The notes: generated by a model not told the origin, from the sequence alone. Positions 45,114 to 55,197 are shown, numbered from the stretch's first letter. The stretch: DNA of 64,000 nt from Paenibacillus contaminans (GCF_003285015.1 NZ_QMFB01000031.1:1-64000), one strand, 5' to 3'. Made by a program: numbers and translations.

Positions 45114-47126
45114 TTATTTTTCGTAGGGCTTCTCGATCATCAGTCCTTCGACATGCTTGCGGCTCATCAGCTTGCGCTTTTTGCGGACATCCTTCGATTC
45201 GAAGACGATGTCCATATCGTAATCGTCGCCCGGATAAAGCTTGCTGCTTTCGATGTAGAGGGAAATCCGTTTGACGTTTATTTTGACCTGCTGCTTCTGC
45301 ACGAGGACGATAACATTGCCGCGTGCATCGGGCAGCTCGCTGACGATCCCCGTGCGGCCGAGCGACTGAATCCACACGCAATCGCCCTTTTGAAGCGGCC
45401 GATCGGCGGATTCGTTCTCTTCAGCCGCGGCTTCCGCAGGTTCCGCTTTTGCAGCGTCCGCCGATCCGGCATCCGCTTCCGCGGCTTCGCCGTCATCCTC
45501 CCAGCTCTCCGGCCAATCGCCGTCCTGCGAGGCGCGCTCCGCGTCCGCCCCGTTTGAAAGTCTCTCGCTTTCCCCGCCTCTATCGGCCGCCGCTGCAGCG
45601 CCTGCGCCTGCCGCAATTTCCCGCGAGCGTTCGACGATCGCTTCCGGCATGCCCAGCTTCTGCGCGATAAAAAACGCGTAGCTCTGCCCGGCTTCGCCTA
45701 TGCGCAGCTTGTATAGGGGCTGCAGCGTCTCCGTGTCGAATTCCATCCGAGCGTTTTGAAAACCCGGCGTGCGTTCGGCGAAATTTTTGATTTCGTTGTA
45801 GTGCGTCGTCGCCACGACAGTCGTTCCCCGTCGATGAAGCTCCTCCAGCACGGCGATCGACAAGCCGACGCCTTCGCCCGGATCGGTACCGGTCGCAAGC
45901 TCGTCAAGCAGCACAAGGGTGGACGGCCCTGCCGTCTTCAAAATTTCAATCACGTTGCGAATATGCGACGAGAACGTGCTGAGCGATTGCTCGATGCTTT
46001 GACCGTCGCCGATATCGGCCGCTACATGCGTATAAACCGCAAGCCGGCTGCCTTCGCCGACCGGCACGAGCAGGCCGGATTGGGCCATAAGCGTCAGCAG
46101 CCCGATCGTTTTCAAGCTGACCGTTTTGCCGCCGGTGTTCGGCCCTGTGATGATTAACGTCCGGTACGCGCCGCCGATCCGGAAATCGAGCGGCACGCTT
46201 TTCCCGCCGAGCAGCGGATGCCGGCCGCTTTTGATCGCCATGCGCCCCTCGGTATTGAGGGCCACTTTGCGTCCGTCATACGTTTTGGCCAGCTTCGCCT
46301 TTGCGAACAGGAAGTCGTAATAGCCGAGCGTCTCCATATTGACGGACAGCTCGTGTTTGCTCTCTTCAACAAGCCCCGTCAGCATGCCGAGCACCTTGCC
46401 TTCCTCGATCGCCTCCTCCGCCCGGAGTTCCGCCAGCTCCAGCTGCTGCCCGGCGATATCGTGCAGCTGCATGAACACGGTCTGCCCGCTTGCCGATTCG
46501 TCCAGCACGGTTCCCGCCACCAGCTTGCGATGCTCCTTCTTGACCGCCAGCACATAGCGCCCGTTCCGCATGCTCACAACGCTTTCCTGCAAATAGGAGC
46601 GGTATTTGTTCATCGCGCTTTCGAGCTTTTTCTTGACCCGCTCCTCCGCGATCGTAATTTTGCTGCGGATTTTGGCCAATTCCTTGCTCGCATGGTCATC
46701 GACCCGTCCATGGCGTATGCAGCGCTCGATTTCGCTTCGCAGCCCCTTCAGCTCGTGCAGCGACTTGGCATAACCGCTTACCGTCGGGGCGACCGGCTCC
46801 CGTTTCTCCATAAACCGCATCAGTTGTACCGTGCTTTCGATAAGCCGTGCGACGAGCGTCAATTCGTTCTCGCTGAGCACGTAGCCGGTTCCGATCAGCT
46901 GCATGACCGGCTCCAGCCCCTCCATCGACGGGATCGGCACGCTGGCGCCATGGTCGAGGACGATCCTTGCCTCATCCGCCTCGTTCAGCATCCGTTCGAC
47001 CCGCTTTTTGTCGTCCGACGGCTCCATGATGCGGACATGCGATTTGCCGATATAGGAGATGGCGTATTCCTCCAGCTTTTCTTTGATTTTGTCGTATTCC
47101 AAACGTTTCATCGTGTTGGCGTTCAT
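45114..47126 (-). CDS. MutS2-like ATPase lacking the Smr endonuclease domain
   Basis: A 670-residue member of the MutS2 group of MutS ATPases. A helical clamp/core region fills ~1-300 (LEYDKIKEKLEEYAISYIGK; VDDHASKELAKIRSKI). The ABC-type ATPase follows with Walker A GPNTGGKT, Walker B LVLLDELATGTDP and THYNEIK. After a ~70-residue acidic, Ala-rich linker comes a KOW-like segment (KGDCVWIQSLGRTGIVSE), and the protein ends RKLMSRKHVEGLMIEKPYEK. The C-terminal Smr nuclease domain and long coiled coil of standard MutS2 (~780 residues) are absent. MutS2 acts on branched DNA and collided ribosomes; this version cannot use Smr cleavage. ATG at 47126 after AAGGAG. Confidence 0.88.
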   Translation of the reverse strand: MNANTMKRLEYDKIKEKLEEYAISYIGKSHVRIMEPSDDKKRVERMLNEADEARIVLDHGASVPIPSMEGLEPVMQLIGTGYVLSENELTLVARLIESTVQLMRFMEKREPVAPTVSGYAKSLHELKGLRSEIERCIRHGRVDDHASKELAKIRSKITIAEERVKKKLESAMNKYRSYLQESVVSMRNGRYVLAVKKEHRKLVAGTVLDESASGQTVFMQLHDIAGQQLELAELRAEEAIEEGKVLGMLTGLVEESKHELSVNMETLGYYDFLFAKAKLAKTYDGRKVALNTEGRMAIKSGRHPLLGGKSVPLDFRIGGAYRTLIITGPNTGGKTVSLKTIGLLTLMAQSGLLVPVGEGSRLAVYTHVAADIGDGQSIEQSLSTFSSHIRNVIEILKTAGPSTLVLLDELATGTDPGEGVGLSIAVLEELHRRGTTVVATTHYNEIKNFAERTPGFQNARMEFDTETLQPLYKLRIGEAGQSYAFFIAQKLGMPEAIVERSREIAAGAGAAAAADRGGESERLSNGADAERASQDGDWPESWEDDGEAAEADAGSADAAKAEPAEAAAEENESADRPLQKGDCVWIQSLGRTGIVSELPDARGNVIVLVQKQQVKINVKRISLYIESSKLYPGDDYDMDIVFESKDVRKKRKLMSRKHVEGLMIEKPYEK

Positions 47127-47159
47127 TCGGGTTCGCTCCTTCGTTTCTTCAATTTTGGG

Positions 47160-47201
47160 CAAAAAAATAGACAGAAAGATGAACAGTGTCATCCTCTGCC
47201 T
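47160..47201 (-). terminator. Terminator-like hairpin just upstream of the mutS2-like gene
   Basis: Minus strand: AGGCAGAGGATGA pairs with TCATCTTTCTGTCT (one bulge, several wobbles), followed by ATTTTTTT, only ~35 bases before the gene's start codon. In this position it acts as a leader attenuator rather than the end of a gene. Confidence 0.6.
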
Positions 47202-47254
47202 GTTTGGGGGAATGCCAATCGCTCCGCAAGGACGCAAAAATCCCGCAAAAATGT

Positions 47255-47284
47255 AAAAAGCCATGCGCAAAGAACGCACGGCTA
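47255..47284 (-). terminator. Intrinsic terminator in the region upstream of the mutS2-like gene
   Basis: Minus strand: AGCCGTGCG-TTCTTTG-CGCATGGCT then TTTTT. It could end a transcript coming from the giant surface-protein gene ~470 bp upstream, end a small RNA, or attenuate the mutS2-like leader. Confidence 0.75.
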
Positions 47285-47326
47285 GCTCACGATAGGCAAT
47301 ATCCTGGCTTCGTCATGAACCGTTAT

Positions 47327-47538
47327 TCTTAACTAATTTCCGTTGACTCGAGAACGCCGGCGAAAGCATGGCGAAAGAAAGGTGCAGGTATCCCGAAAAA
47401 TTCGCCCGATTGCGCCAATAAATAATTACATCGCAACCGGCCTCTTCCCGTATGCAGCCTCGGCCGGATTAGGGCCCTCGCTTAGCTTCATGCAGCATAA
47501 AACCGCGTCAACCTATGAAATTCTAATTAGTTAAGAAC
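47327..47538 (-). other. Candidate structured RNA or palindromic element
   Basis: A 212-bp segment closed by a perfect 13-bp inverted repeat TTCTTAACTAATT/AATTAGTTAAGAA (47327-47339, 47526-47538). GTTGAC/GTCAAC (47343-47348, 47508-47513) continues the helix. Inside are CCGGCC/GGCCGG (47438-47443, 47463-47468) and TTGCG/CGCAA (47411-47415, 47433-47437). It contains no convincing gene. On the minus strand it is followed by two terminator hairpins and the mutS2-like gene. It matches no RNA family known to me; a small inverted-repeat element is the alternative. Confidence 0.4.
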
Positions 47539-47755
47539 CAACGCAGACATCAAAATTCCCCCGATATTGTGGTTACGCTCATCATAGTCGAAGATACGGA
47601 AGGAAGTCAAGCGGGGACAATCGTTTCAACGGATCTTTCCGGCGAACGGCATCTGAAAAATCCGCTTGCGATGAGCAATATCGAAGGGCGATGCCAGAAG
47701 TCATCAATAAACTATCGGCACCGCCCCTGATCCTATTACGTCAACCGTTAAACCT
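47539..47755. other. Intergenic region downstream of the giant surface-protein gene
   Basis: No gene, repeat or clear terminator was seen in this stretch between the structured segment and the stop codon of the SLH protein. Confidence 0.35.
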
Positions 47756-50700
47756 TTATTTCTGCTTCAGCAGTTCCAAGATCAACTTAGCGGATTCGGC
47801 GCGGGTAAGCGTCGCTTTCGGCGCGAAGACGCCTCCCCCTCTGCCTTCCAAAATGCCGAGAGCTTTCGCTTGGCCTACGGCATCCTGCGCCCATTCGGAG
47901 AGAGATCCCCAATCTGCAAAATCGGCGTCCCGCACCTTATTCGCAGGATGTCCGACTAGCTGCGCATAAGCCCGCATCATCATGACGACCGCTTCCTCGC
48001 GGGTAACGGAGCTCTCCGGACGGAACGCCGTATCCTTCTCGACGATTCCGAGCCGCACCGCTTCGGAAACGTAACCCGCGTAGTAGCTGCCTTCTTCCAC
48101 ATCCTCGAACGCAGCCTCAAATGCAGGCGGCTGCACAAAGCCTAGCGCACGCACCATAAGCGTGGCGAATTGAGCTCGCGTAACCGTTGCGTCCGGCGCA
48201 TACGTCCGTTCGCTCGTACCTTGGGCAATATGCTTGGCCGCAAGCATCCGGACGTAGTGTTCCGCCCAATGACCCGCCATGTCGGCAAATTGCTTCTCGT
48301 ATTCCATAACGGCGAACGTCGAGAAATGGTCCGTTTGGAAGAGCGCCTTTTTGCCTTCGATTTTGCCCCCGGCATATTCGACTTTGCCGCCGTTCACAAA
48401 GTACACTCCTGCGAGATCCGGATTGATACGGTTCAAAATCTCTTCGCTCAGCTCGATTTCCACCGTCAGCTTCCGGCTGAATTTGGCGATCGATTCGGAG
48501 CCCGCGAACAGCTTCAAATCGATAAAGCTTCCGGTAGGACGGTAAGCTCCATCCCGGCCAGCTGCTTCAGCGATCACAGCTTGCGCTTGCGCGTTCGTCC
48601 CCGAAACGTCGATTACCAGCTTCAGCGTTCCCGATGCCAGCTTGTCCGCCGGAATTGCGTTCGCGGGAATCGTAACTGAGAAGCTCCCGGCTTGGAACGT
48701 GATATCGACCTCTTTATCTCCGGCTGCCTTCAGTACAGCCGTTCCGATTTCGATGCTGACCGGAGCACTTCCATGAACCGCCGATCCAAGCTCGATTACG
48801 AGGCGTTCGTCCGTCAAGCCTTCCAGCTTCGCGATCTCCGCTTTGTCGTCTATCCGGATCGCCGTTTCGTTGCCCTCGGGCTTCGGATCCGGCTGCTTTC
48901 CGCCGGTACCGTTATTCGTGCCTCCGTCGCTGCCGTTAGAGCCTCCGTCACCGGCGATAAAGCTCCAGATGTCCGACCGCGCCGCGCCATCGAAGCCGTC
49001 GGCCGCAATAGCGTACCATTCGAATTTTTTGCCCGCCGCAAGACCTGTCCAGTTTGCCGAAGCGACGGCGCCGCTTGCCGTCTGGGCCGCTTGACCGACC
49101 GACTTGTCAGTGTACACGTTGACCGCAAAGTAGTCGGTTGCCACGCGTTTCAGCTTCGGCTGAAGATCGACGTCGATCGTAAACTCGTCTTTGCCTGGAT
49201 ACTGGTCGGTATCGTAGAAATTGTAATCGTTCATATACGGCGAATACGTATTTACGATGATTTTATTATTCTTGACATCGAAATGCAGCAAGCGCATATA
49301 CCCTTGGCCGCCCTCGGGACCGCCTTGGTAATCGGCCAGCATTTGATACACAGTACGATCCGTCTTGCCGTCGCCGTTGTCGTCGATCTCGTCCGCCATC
49401 ATTTCGCTGTCGTGGTAATGACCGCTGAGAACGGCGATAACGTTCGGATTCGGCAGTACTACTTTCTCGTAAATGCTATTGGCAATTGGACTGCGGTTGC
49501 CCGACACAAGCAAATACTCGTGGAAATTGAGAAACGCCTTCCGGTCCGGATAATCCTTCAGCACCTTATCCATCCAGGCGAGATCCTCGTCCGTAATCCC
49601 CCAGCCCATGTACAGCATGATATAATCGTTGCCTCCGGTCGAAATCAGATCATAATGACCGCGGTTGTTTTTGTAAGAGTCCCCGTAATAGGGCTTGTCC
49701 TTGAAACGCTCCTCTCCGAAATATTGGGAATATTTCGTATAGTCCTCATCTTTATGGTTGACGTCATGGTTGCCGGCAAGAACGCCGTACGGAATATTCG
49801 CCTCGTCCAGCACTTTCATTTGGGTATCGGCGTTGATCCATTGGAATTCCTGATAGCTTTTATCGACGATGTCCCCCGTATGGAACACGTACTTGATGTT
49901 CATATTATCCTTGTTATCCTTGATCCACTCTACTTCCTTGCGGTAAATATGCGGATAACTCTCCGAATAATACTGCGTATCCGACATCCACACGAAGGTG
50001 TAATCGTATTGGTCCGGACTGCTAGGGATTTCGTCCTGGACCATCACGTTGATCGTCTGTCCAATTGCGTAGTCAGCCGTCTTCACATGTCCTTGCAGCG
50101 TAAAATCCTCAGTGCCGGCAACGCGGTGATCGATCGCGATCCAGCGCCCTTCCTTAAGGTTCCAGGCATACATGGTCACCTTGCGGCCATCCAGCGATTT
50201 TCCTTTCCAAATCAGCTCGACATCGTCCGTCTCGTCGACCGCCTGGTCGAGCTTCACCTCGAACCGCTGGTACGGAAATTGCGTCATCGAATCGCTGACC
50301 AAATAATCGTTGTCAAGCGCCTGTACTTTACGATATTCCTCGTCCGAGAACGCGGCCTCCCCATCGGGACTTTGCTGCTGCGGCGGCTCGCTGTCTACGG
50401 CGTTGGCGTACGCCTTGACGCTTGCACGATCGTTCGCATCGTAATGAAAGCCTTGATAGAACGAAACGTCCATCGCATCGCCCGTAGGATCCGTTACCTT
50501 CACCTGCAAGGCGGCGGCGGTTCCGGAAATCGACTTGCCGGCCTTAGGCGAAACGAGCTGCGGTTTATGCGGCATCTCTTCGGCTACGCGGAACTGAACG
50601 GCCGCTTCCGCCTTATTGCCTGCCTTGTCTGTCGACTTGACGACCAGCGTGTGATTGCCCGGAGCAAGCAAAGCGGACGATGTTTGCAGCGGCAGCAAGA

Positions 50701-53700
50701 TGGCTTCGCCGTCCAGGGTCGCTTCAATGCTGCCGACTCCGGCGATGGCGTCGGTTACCTGTGCGTCGATAACGATCGGGCCTTTGTACTCGCCGCCCTC
50801 TACAAGACTCGGGATAATGACGGGAGCCGTATTATCCACCATTATCGTCGCAATCTCTTCACCGGCAGGCTGCTGTGTCGGATCTGCGATTTTAACGGTA
50901 TGAGGCCCTTCGGCAACCAGCTTCGTATCCCACATAAACGCTTTGGAATTGAACTTCCCGTCCGGTATCGTAAAGCCGAAATCGACTACAGGCATGGCGC
51001 CCGCCCCGTCGCCTACGGACAATTCCTTATTCGGATCGGCATAAGCCGAATCCCTTATAACGGTTCCGTCCGCAAGCACCAGCCGTACGTTGCGCACATA
51101 GAAATCGTCGCGATTCTCTTCGGAATCGGTGTCGAACGGAGAAACCTTCGTTCCCGAGCGGATCGAGATGACGTTTCTCTCACCTTTGACCAGCCGCTCC
51201 GGCTCCACCGGAACGGACAAAGTCACGTATTGATCCGTACCGTCATCGTATATCTTCAGGATGTCGTTCCCCATCGTAACGCCGTTCTTGAAAAAGAGAT
51301 TCGTCTTCTTTAATTCGAAGGCGAAATACGCTTCTCTTTCCAAAGCTCCATAAGTGGAGTCCATCTTCGAGCCGTCTACATAAAGCTCCAGAGACTCCGG
51401 AGACGATTCCGACGACGTCCCCTTGAGCAGCGTTGTACCCGTCACGACCTGATCCGCTTTAACGTTCAGCCTGAGCGGTTTCTCGCTCCGGTCGGAACGG
51501 ATCGCGATCGTCTTCGTCCCGCTGCGCGCCGTATTCGTGCCGTCGCTCGCCTCATAGTAATACGTTACCGAGCTTTTGCCGAGCAGCTCGGGGGAGTAGA
51601 TCGTGTAGTAGTACTGCTTGTCCCCGTAATCCTGCCGCAGGTTCGCCTTCGTGAAATCGGCTTGATCGTCGGTCTTGTAAAACAACGTCATCGTTTTGAC
51701 GGCCACATCGTCCTGAGCGGCCGCAAATAGCCCAATGTTGTCCGTCTCAGCGGCTTCCGTTTGCGAGGTTTTATCCGTAACCGTAGGCGGCACCTTGTCG
51801 TCCGCCAGCATGACCGGCAAGTCCGGAACCTGTCCGGCAAGCAAGCTGCCTGGCGTCGCCGGCTGCTGGCCGCTGCTGATTTTGATCAAATTGTTCGTTC
51901 CGTCAACCGGATATTTGAACAGAATGCCTTTGTTTTCCTTCGTATCGTCGCTATGCTCATCCCAATAAAAACCTTTGGAAATTTCCTTGCCGATGTTCGT
52001 CGCCACGACAATGCCGCGATGACTGTCGTTCGCCATGCCGTTATTGTGCATCCGCACGATATCGGCGTTCTCGACAAGCGCAGATCCGTAATTGGCGTTG
52101 AAATCCGCGACTGTCTTGCTTTCGTTCGGACCGTTGATGATCCAGAATACCATCGTCTTCTGCGATTTCAGCACGAGGCCGTCCGTGTCCGGCGCCCAAA
52201 TCAAATCGCCGTCTGCGCCTTCGTCCGGATAACGGTATTGAATCTTGTAATCGTCCAGCTTCAAATCCCGGTCGGTATTGTTATAAATCTCAATGAATTC
52301 ATAACCGTCCGAGCCGCCGACATTCGCGGAATCCGGAACGATTTCCGTTACAAGCACCTGAGGCACCTTCGTGAAATCCGTTTCCCCGTGCGTTACGCTA
52401 GCGACCGCTTCTGCGGTTTTAGTCAAGTTGCTTCCGTCCGACGCTTCGATGAAGTATGTCAGCTCGTTCGTCCACAGCATTCTGGCCGGCAGCTCAGCCG
52501 TAAATACGCCTTTGCGGTCAGGATCCTCTTTCATCTGAGCCGTTTCGAAAGGCATGTTTGCGGTCTGCTTATAATAAAGCGTCACGCGCTCCACCTTGCT
52601 GTTGTCGGTAACGTTCGCAGTGAAGAACGCTTTTGCCCCGGCAGCAACCGAGGTAACGGGCTCATGCGCAACGACCGGCGGGACACCATCCTGCGAGCCC
52701 GATACCGGCTTCGCCGGCACTTGGCCGTCCAGCATCGTTCCCGGCGTGGCGGCTGCCTTCGTCTCCACCTTCAGCATCCGGTTGCCCTCGGCAGGGTATT
52801 TGTAGACGATCGCTTTATTTTCGGCAACGTCGGATGTCCCGTCGTTATAAGCTGCCGAAGCGATTTCCTTGCCGAAATCGTCGGCGATGATGACGGTCCG
52901 CTCCGAGCCGTTCGCCATGCCGTCCCATGTTACGCCGGTCAAATGACCGCTATCCAGCGAGGACTTGTAGTTGGCGTTGAAGTCCGCAGCCGTCAGGGAC
53001 GTGTTTTTGTCGTTCTTGGTCCATATGGCGAAGCTTTCCTGCGGACCGATTATTTTATCCTCCGTCAAATCGATCCGAACGTCCGCTTTCTTATCGGCTT
53101 CCGGATACCGGTATACGATTTGGTAGTCCTTCATGTTGACGGTACCGTTCGTATTGTTGTACACCTCGATATATTCGTAAGCGTCGGAACCGCCTACGTT
53201 GACCGTATCCGGCACAAGCTCGGTAATGAGAAGCTTCGGCAGCTTGTCCGTATCGGCCGCATCGCCTTCATGCGAAATCGGCGCCGTATACGGCAAAGTA
53301 TCGTTTGCCGGTGCCGTAACCCGATTCGCCGCGTCTCTCGCTTCTACGTAATAAGCGAACGAATTCGACCACAGCTCCGCCTTCGGCACGATTCCCTCGT
53401 ATTGTCCTCCGTCTTTCGCCGTCATCTCGACGGACTTGTAAGCGGAACGCGAATCCAAGCGGTAAAACAGCTTGAGCTGCACAGCCTGCTCGTCGTCCGT
53501 TACTTGAGCCGTTACGGCTAAATCCCGGTCGCCCGATACGGCTGTTACCGGAGTATGGCCGATAACCGGAGCGGGGTTCGGCGCATCCGGCACGGCTACC
53601 GGCACAGCCGGCACTTGACCTTCCAGCACGCGTCCCGGCGTCGCATTTTCCATCGTGCCCAGCTTGATCGAAGCGATGCTGCCATTCGGGTATTTATAAA

Positions 53701-55102
53701 CGATTCCTTTGCCTTCCGCTACTTCGTTCGCGTCCGCCGATTCCAAATACCGTGCGGAGGAAAGCTCGTTGCCAAGCTTGTCGGCAAGAATGACCGTACG
53801 TTCCTGGGTGTTATGCATGCCGGCCCAGCTTATCGCCGTTACATGCCCTTCATCCAGCGACGTCCCGTAAGCGGCGTTGAAATCGGCCAACGTTTGTTCC
53901 GGCGTGACGGACGGCTTGGTCCAGACGACGAAGCTTTCCTTCGGACCGACGATTTTGTTTTCCGTCAGCTCGAGCTTCACGTCGGCCTTATTGTCGGCAG
54001 CAGGATACCGGTATAAAATTTGATAATCGTTCATGCGAACCGGCTTGTCCGTATTGTTATAGATTTCGATGAACTCGTAGGCGTCCGAGCTTCCGATATT
54101 GGCTCCGTCCGGCACGAGTTCCGTTACAAGCAGCTTGGGAAGGGCATTGTAATCGGGGACGGAGACACTAGGCGCGATAACCGCCGAAACCGGATTCGCC
54201 GCAGTATGTCCGTAAGCAGCCGGATTCGCGTTGTCCGTCGCCTCGATATAATATTGGAGCGACGATGTCCACAGCTGCTCCTTCGGCACGATTGACTCAT
54301 ATGTAATGCCGGTAACGCTAGTCATCGCGACGGAACGGTACTGCATGTCCGCAGCCGTGCGATAATAAAGCTTGGCCTGCATCAAGTCGTCCGATGTGAT
54401 ATCCGCTTGAATGCGCGCATCATGATCGGCACTGCCGTTTGCAAACGGCGTGTGCGCGATGATCGGCGGCATATTGGGCGCATATTGGCGCGGATCGACC
54501 GTTCCAGGCGTAGGAGCTCCAAGAACGGCAAGCTTCGCCATCGTCTTGTAGCCGTCGCCCGGTATTTTATAGTGGACGTCCAAGCCGCTATCGTTCGTCT
54601 CTCCGTCATTGTAATCGGCCGAGACGAGCTCGTTGCCGGCGGCATCCTTAACAATTACGGAGCGACTGCCCGTATTCGACATGCCGGCGAAGCCCGAGGG
54701 CACGGATTGCGTAAAGGCGATCAGCCGTTCGTCCGGCAAGCTCACGCCGTACTTCGCGTTAAAATCCGCAGCCGTCTTGGACGATTTGTTGTACCAAAGC
54801 ACGACCGAATCGTTAGCCCTGATCGTTCTTGCCGGTAACGTCAGCTGCCTGTCCGATCCCGGAGCCCTATAAATGACCGAAAAATCCGACAGCGACACGT
54901 CTCGGTCGGAGCGGTTGTACAGTTCGATAAATTCGTAATCGTCGGCGCCGGAATTATTCGGAGACAGCTCCGTAATAAGCATATCCGGTGACGAAGCCGC
55001 GACTGCTTTCGGTTCGGGCTGCAGCAAGCCGTAAAACGGGCTCGCCATTACGCCGATAGCGGCAGCCGTGGAAACGATGACCTTTCCGATTTTCCCCTTC
55101 AT
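47756..55102 (-). CDS. Giant SLH-anchored surface protein with lamin-tail, Ig-like and metallophosphoesterase domains
   Basis: A 2448-residue secreted protein. Signal peptide 1-35 (cleavage near AVAAS). Four lamin-tail domains (about 37-200, 320-495, 625-795, 915-1090; recognisable as LLVTELVPD...YEFIEIYNNTD) alternate with four Ig-like domains. After further beta-rich modules (1200-1520), a calcineurin-type phosphoesterase occupies ~1700-1960 with WMSDTQ, TGDIVD, AGNHD, NFHEY and SGHYHD (the first motif has Gln where His is common). A Fn3-like piece and Gly/Asn linker precede a beta domain and three C-terminal SLH repeats (~2275-2448) that bind secondary cell-wall polymer. AGGAGG lies five bases before the ATG. 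Likely a wall-associated phosphodiesterase or nuclease; the substrate is unknown. Confidence 0.92.
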   Translation of the reverse strand: MKGKIGKVIVSTAAAIGVMASPFYGLLQPEPKAVAASSPDMLITELSPNNSGADDYEFIELYNRSDRDVSLSDFSVIYRAPGSDRQLTLPARTIRANDSVVLWYNKSSKTAADFNAKYGVSLPDERLIAFTQSVPSGFAGMSNTGSRSVIVKDAAGNELVSADYNDGETNDSGLDVHYKIPGDGYKTMAKLAVLGAPTPGTVDPRQYAPNMPPIIAHTPFANGSADHDARIQADITSDDLMQAKLYYRTAADMQYRSVAMTSVTGITYESIVPKEQLWTSSLQYYIEATDNANPAAYGHTAANPVSAVIAPSVSVPDYNALPKLLVTELVPDGANIGSSDAYEFIEIYNNTDKPVRMNDYQILYRYPAADNKADVKLELTENKIVGPKESFVVWTKPSVTPEQTLADFNAAYGTSLDEGHVTAISWAGMHNTQERTVILADKLGNELSSARYLESADANEVAEGKGIVYKYPNGSIASIKLGTMENATPGRVLEGQVPAVPVAVPDAPNPAPVIGHTPVTAVSGDRDLAVTAQVTDDEQAVQLKLFYRLDSRSAYKSVEMTAKDGGQYEGIVPKAELWSNSFAYYVEARDAANRVTAPANDTLPYTAPISHEGDAADTDKLPKLLITELVPDTVNVGGSDAYEYIEVYNNTNGTVNMKDYQIVYRYPEADKKADVRIDLTEDKIIGPQESFAIWTKNDKNTSLTAADFNANYKSSLDSGHLTGVTWDGMANGSERTVIIADDFGKEIASAAYNDGTSDVAENKAIVYKYPAEGNRMLKVETKAAATPGTMLDGQVPAKPVSGSQDGVPPVVAHEPVTSVAAGAKAFFTANVTDNSKVERVTLYYKQTANMPFETAQMKEDPDRKGVFTAELPARMLWTNELTYFIEASDGSNLTKTAEAVASVTHGETDFTKVPQVLVTEIVPDSANVGGSDGYEFIEIYNNTDRDLKLDDYKIQYRYPDEGADGDLIWAPDTDGLVLKSQKTMVFWIINGPNESKTVADFNANYGSALVENADIVRMHNNGMANDSHRGIVVATNIGKEISKGFYWDEHSDDTKENKGILFKYPVDGTNNLIKISSGQQPATPGSLLAGQVPDLPVMLADDKVPPTVTDKTSQTEAAETDNIGLFAAAQDDVAVKTMTLFYKTDDQADFTKANLRQDYGDKQYYYTIYSPELLGKSSVTYYYEASDGTNTARSGTKTIAIRSDRSEKPLRLNVKADQVVTGTTLLKGTSSESSPESLELYVDGSKMDSTYGALEREAYFAFELKKTNLFFKNGVTMGNDILKIYDDGTDQYVTLSVPVEPERLVKGERNVISIRSGTKVSPFDTDSEENRDDFYVRNVRLVLADGTVIRDSAYADPNKELSVGDGAGAMPVVDFGFTIPDGKFNSKAFMWDTKLVAEGPHTVKIADPTQQPAGEEIATIMVDNTAPVIIPSLVEGGEYKGPIVIDAQVTDAIAGVGSIEATLDGEAILLPLQTSSALLAPGNHTLVVKSTDKAGNKAEAAVQFRVAEEMPHKPQLVSPKAGKSISGTAAALQVKVTDPTGDAMDVSFYQGFHYDANDRASVKAYANAVDSEPPQQQSPDGEAAFSDEEYRKVQALDNDYLVSDSMTQFPYQRFEVKLDQAVDETDDVELIWKGKSLDGRKVTMYAWNLKEGRWIAIDHRVAGTEDFTLQGHVKTADYAIGQTINVMVQDEIPSSPDQYDYTFVWMSDTQYYSESYPHIYRKEVEWIKDNKDNMNIKYVFHTGDIVDKSYQEFQWINADTQMKVLDEANIPYGVLAGNHDVNHKDEDYTKYSQYFGEERFKDKPYYGDSYKNNRGHYDLISTGGNDYIMLYMGWGITDEDLAWMDKVLKDYPDRKAFLNFHEYLLVSGNRSPIANSIYEKVVLPNPNVIAVLSGHYHDSEMMADEIDDNGDGKTDRTVYQMLADYQGGPEGGQGYMRLLHFDVKNNKIIVNTYSPYMNDYNFYDTDQYPGKDEFTIDVDLQPKLKRVATDYFAVNVYTDKSVGQAAQTASGAVASANWTGLAAGKKFEWYAIAADGFDGAARSDIWSFIAGDGGSNGSDGGTNNGTGGKQPDPKPEGNETAIRIDDKAEIAKLEGLTDERLVIELGSAVHGSAPVSIEIGTAVLKAAGDKEVDITFQAGSFSVTIPANAIPADKLASGTLKLVIDVSGTNAQAQAVIAEAAGRDGAYRPTGSFIDLKLFAGSESIAKFSRKLTVEIELSEEILNRINPDLAGVYFVNGGKVEYAGGKIEGKKALFQTDHFSTFAVMEYEKQFADMAGHWAEHYVRMLAAKHIAQGTSERTYAPDATVTRAQFATLMVRALGFVQPPAFEAAFEDVEEGSYYAGYVSEAVRLGIVEKDTAFRPESSVTREEAVVMMMRAYAQLVGHPANKVRDADFADWGSLSEWAQDAVGQAKALGILEGRGGGVFAPKATLTRAESAKLILELLKQK

Positions 55103-55197
55103 GTGTTCCTCCTGATGTAGCGAATTATGTTCGAAAACCATCATAATCCATCATTATTAAGGAATTGTCATCGCATTATGAAGAGTTTGTAAAGACG

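Noticed and set aside
47286-47420. Cyclic-di-GMP-I (GEMM) riboswitch on the minus strand
   Set aside because: GACGAAGCCAGGATATTGCC loosely recalls the GACGCAAAGCC core, but the GGCAAAC segment and GNRA tetraloop are missing, so the family cannot be claimed.
48692-53521. Long plus-strand reading frames (873 and 586 codons) opposite the giant surface-protein gene
   Set aside because: They are antisense shadows of a high-GC coding strand: Arg/Val/His-rich, no domain pattern and no ribosome binding sites.
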